Shown: piece by piece, positions 30,401-32,526 of the stretch | How the letters are laid out: every line of letters begins with the position of its first letter | Numbering within the stretch: position 1 is the first letter of the stretch | Source: Chara braunii | Taxonomy: Eukaryota; Streptophyta; Charophyceae; Charales; Characeae | Assembly: GCA_003427395.1 (NCBI GenBank) | Contig: BFEA01000626.1 | Location: 567,455 to 599,980 of the forward strand | Direction: 5' to 3' | DNA length: 32,526 nucleotides | Made by a program: the position numbers and the translations under genes | The notes under the pieces: model-generated | What the model was told of the DNA's origin: nothing | The model's database searches: none | The model's input: only the letters and a program-made list of their open reading frames with translations

Positions 30401-32150
30401 AACGCACATTCATCATTATGAGTGCAGAGGTTGGCATTACCAGTGCATGACCCCGCCTTGTCGATTTACCGTATCGAGGTTTGTGAGGGTTGCAGAGGGG
30501 TCCTCCAGCGCCGAGGAGAAAGTGAGGTCACGCGCTGGCAATGCCAACCTCTGCAGTCTAATGACGAACGTGCGTTAAGCGTGCAGACTTACAGGCTGAT
30601 TCCACGAATGACCAAAAGAGATCGCGAAAAGTTCGTTGATATCCGAACTTGTCAACGACCGAATTCAAGTGATTGAGGTTATTGTTCCGCTCGAAGGGCA
30701 ACCAATACTCGCGACAGACTGAAAAAAGAACATGGCTCTAGGCCCCTACACCAACCCCCATTAACCCCAATTAGGCGAATCGGCAAGGCGAGCTCGTGCG
30801 GTGGTAATGACATTGTACTTGAGCCATGGTCTTTTTTGTTTTGTCACAACCTGACGAGCTTTAAGGTTCGCGATGCTGTTGTCGTCATTCGTGTCCTTCG
30901 CCTGCAAATCCGCACTGATTTTGCCATCGTTCGGACTGTACAATCTTGCAGTGCCAGCACACGAGCTCGCCTTGTTGCTGGAGTTAATCGGGGTTTATAG
31001 GGGTCGCTTCAGGGGCCTTGAGCCATGCTCTTTTTTTGTGCAACCACTCATAGCCTTGCGTTTGTACTAATGCTAGTCCAAAAGTCCAATCGCTGCAGTC
31101 ACGCAAAAAACTTGTTCCTCGCAAATTTTGTCTATGACAAGTTCGGATTCTTGCCCACTTCGAGGATACAGGTCCGTCGGACCGTTGGTTACAACTGCCT
31201 AAACCGCCGCATTTGTTTTCATTAAAAGCGGGCGAGCTCGCCTAGTTTCATAACCCTGTCAGGGGTTTATGTGGTCTGCTGTGGGGTTTAACAACCATGT
31301 TCTTGGAGTGGAAGATGGTGCAAACACTGCAGTCACGGAAAAATTGTCCCTCACGAGATTTATCCTCGACGCCGAAGTTGCCATTACTAGCACAACACCT
31401 CGCCTTGTCGATTGCCTAAATGAGGGTTTATCGAGGTTGCTGAAGGGGCCTAGAGCCATATTCTTTTTGAACAAGTCAAGTATTGGCTGATCTTCCAGCA
31501 GTACAATAGCCACAATCGCTGCAATCCGGTCGCCGACAAGTTCAGATCTCAACGAACTTTCCGGTATGCGCTCTGTTCTGGTCATTCGTTGAATCTGCCT
31601 GCAAATCCGCGCGGAAGGGTCCTTGACCCATGGTCTTTTTTCGTTCTGCCGCAACCTAGTGAGCTTTAAGGTTTGCGACGCTGTTGTGGTCATTTATGTC
31701 CTTCGCTTGCAAAGTCGCGCTGATTTTGCTGTCGTTCAGACTGCAAAGACTTGCAGTGCCATCACACAAGCTCATCTTGTTAATGGAGTTAATCGGGGTT
31801 TATAGGGGTCGCTTGAGGGTCCTTGAGCCATGTTCGTTCTTGTGCAACCACGCATAGCCTTGCATTTGTAATGACGCTAGTCCAGCAGTCCAATTATTGT
31901 TGTTAGTGAAGATTGCAATTCAATGCAGTTGACAAATTCATTACTTTGGCAAGTTCGGAGCAAGGCAAACTTTGAGGATCAAGCATTTTCAGATCGTTAT
32001 TTTCAACCGCCTGCGAATGCACACCTTCCTCTTTCGGCAATTGCGATGCAGAAGTTAGCATTTCGAATGCTCCGGAACGCTTGTCGAAATTTCGTATTGT
32101 GGGTTTATGGGGGTTGATGAGGGGTCCAACAACCACGTTCTTCTTACTTC
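27498..32150. repeat. Degenerate tandem array with embedded 22-base dyads (group IV, 13 copies)
   Basis: Dyads start at 27498, 27701, 27868, 28102, 28322, 28601, 29130, 29572, 30322, 30629 (reversed), 31139, 31538 and 31951. They sit in longer diverged units sharing GAGCTCGCCT, GTCGATTGGCCGAATCG, GGGTTTATAGGGGT, AAGGGGTCC and GAGCCATGTTCTTTT words in that order. Offsets between equivalent landmarks are about 450-530 bases at 28.4-29.1 kb and about 765-805 bases further right (30830 to 31635). Small frames here are by-products. The dyad is the element common to this array and the 10.9-13.4 kb satellite. Confidence 0.8.
30162..30814. repeat. Inverted duplication inside the array
   Basis: 30162-30452 is matched in reverse complement by 30526-30814 around a spacer of about 73 bases (centre near 30488). 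Landmarks mirror each other: GAGCTCGCCTTG at about 30180 with CAAGGCGAGCTC at 30784; the dyad at 30322 with the reversed dyad at 30629; CCAGTGCATGACC at 30440 with GGTCACGCGCTGG at 30526. Divergence between the arms is similar to that between tandem units, so the inversion is old. Confidence 0.8.
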
Positions 32151-32340
32151 ATGCGTGAGTAGTATTGCGGTGAAAAGCTTGTTGGTCCGACGGTCAAATC
32201 GCTGCATGCGCGGGAAACCTGTCTCTCGTGAAATTGGTCCTTGGCGGTCTTTAAGGTTCTAAATGAGTTAAATCTTGAGTCTGGGCCGTCTGGGCCTTCG
32301 CGGCAATCGCTATGATCAGGGTTGTCGAGCCTCGGCCCCG

Positions 32341-32382
32341 ACCAAAAAAAAAAAAAAATCCAAAAAAAAATAAATAAATACA
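32341..32382 (+). repeat. A-rich tract
   Basis: Two A runs of about 15 and 9 bases followed by TAAA units. It follows a GC-rich stretch, so it could be the tail of a retroposed element on the + strand, but no element body or target duplication was identified. Confidence 0.6.
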
Positions 32383-32526
32383 AGGGGGTGCGCAGCCGCA
32401 GCCTGCACCCCATGGGTCAAACTGCAATACTGCAGTTTTGGCCTGACCTCGGGCCCCCCCCCGGGCCACACCCCACCCTCGTGAGCCCGGGGTAGTGCAG
32501 GCGCAGGGCTGGGGGCGGGGCCCAGC
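32383..32526. other. GC-rich right edge with a perfect 8-bp hairpin
   Basis: After the A-rich tract the composition jumps to strongly GC-rich with C runs near 32454. AAACTGCA (32419-32426) and TGCAGTTT (32431-32438) form a perfect stem with a four-base loop. The stretch is cut by the window end and I cannot assign it. Confidence 0.5.

Overview
The window looks like repeat-dominated nuclear DNA of a eukaryote with plant-type retrotransposons. At 3436 there is a perfect plant-type LTR-retrotransposon primer binding site (complement of the initiator-Met tRNA 3' end), and a degenerate relative lies at 1016. Long (GA)n tracts, large satellites and foldback elements surround a few decayed protein genes. 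From remembered resemblance of the gag-like and minus-strand proteins, a streptophyte alga such as Chara is my best guess, but I could not test this. I see no intact conventional gene, no rRNA or tRNA gene, and no prokaryotic operon.

Layout. 1-1.03 kb is the 3' part of one LTR plus its primer binding site. 1.03-1.8 kb is AT-rich low-complexity DNA. About 1.8-3.43 kb is a second LTR-like block ending at the canonical primer binding site; it contains a 95-base direct repeat across a single N, probably an assembly seam. 3.45-4.7 kb is the leader, and 4.7-5.58 kb a gag-like frame with four in-frame stops. From about 5.5 kb a 22-base dyad begins to recur: arms AAGTTCG and CGAACTT around an 8-base spacer. 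It continues to 13.4 kb and returns at 27.5-32 kb, about 45 copies in all. Two tight groups of dyads flank a decayed 3.7-kb minus-strand gene (7.19-10.88 kb). That gene carries a region that may be ParB-like and a later segment that may be a degenerate methyltransferase fold.

10.9-13.4 kb is a dyad satellite with nested periods of about 75, 300 and 830 bases. 13.5-14.65 kb is a different satellite, rich in GATC and TGATTGAT words. 15-18 kb is GC-rich with duplicated modules, TGACGTCA boxes and long (GA)n tracts, and 18.1-18.6 kb is a GACCR pentanucleotide array. 19.0-20.0 kb holds two adjacent long imperfect palindromes; half of the second recurs at 27.3 kb. 21.8-22.5 kb has more (GA)n and TGACGTCA modules. 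23.7-25.8 kb has no frame of 60 codons on either strand but a cluster of hairpins (24.2-25.24 kb), followed by 23- and 12-base minisatellites. 26.16-26.81 kb is an unrecognised protein gene with one frameshift and one stop. 27.5-32.15 kb is a degenerate tandem array containing a 0.65-kb internal inversion. The right edge is an A-rich tract followed by GC-rich sequence.

The most interesting signal is the association of the 22-base dyad family with the decayed minus-strand gene. A self-encoded DNA-binding or modifying protein acting on dispersed palindromic sites is one possible reading. It is inference and has not been demonstrated.
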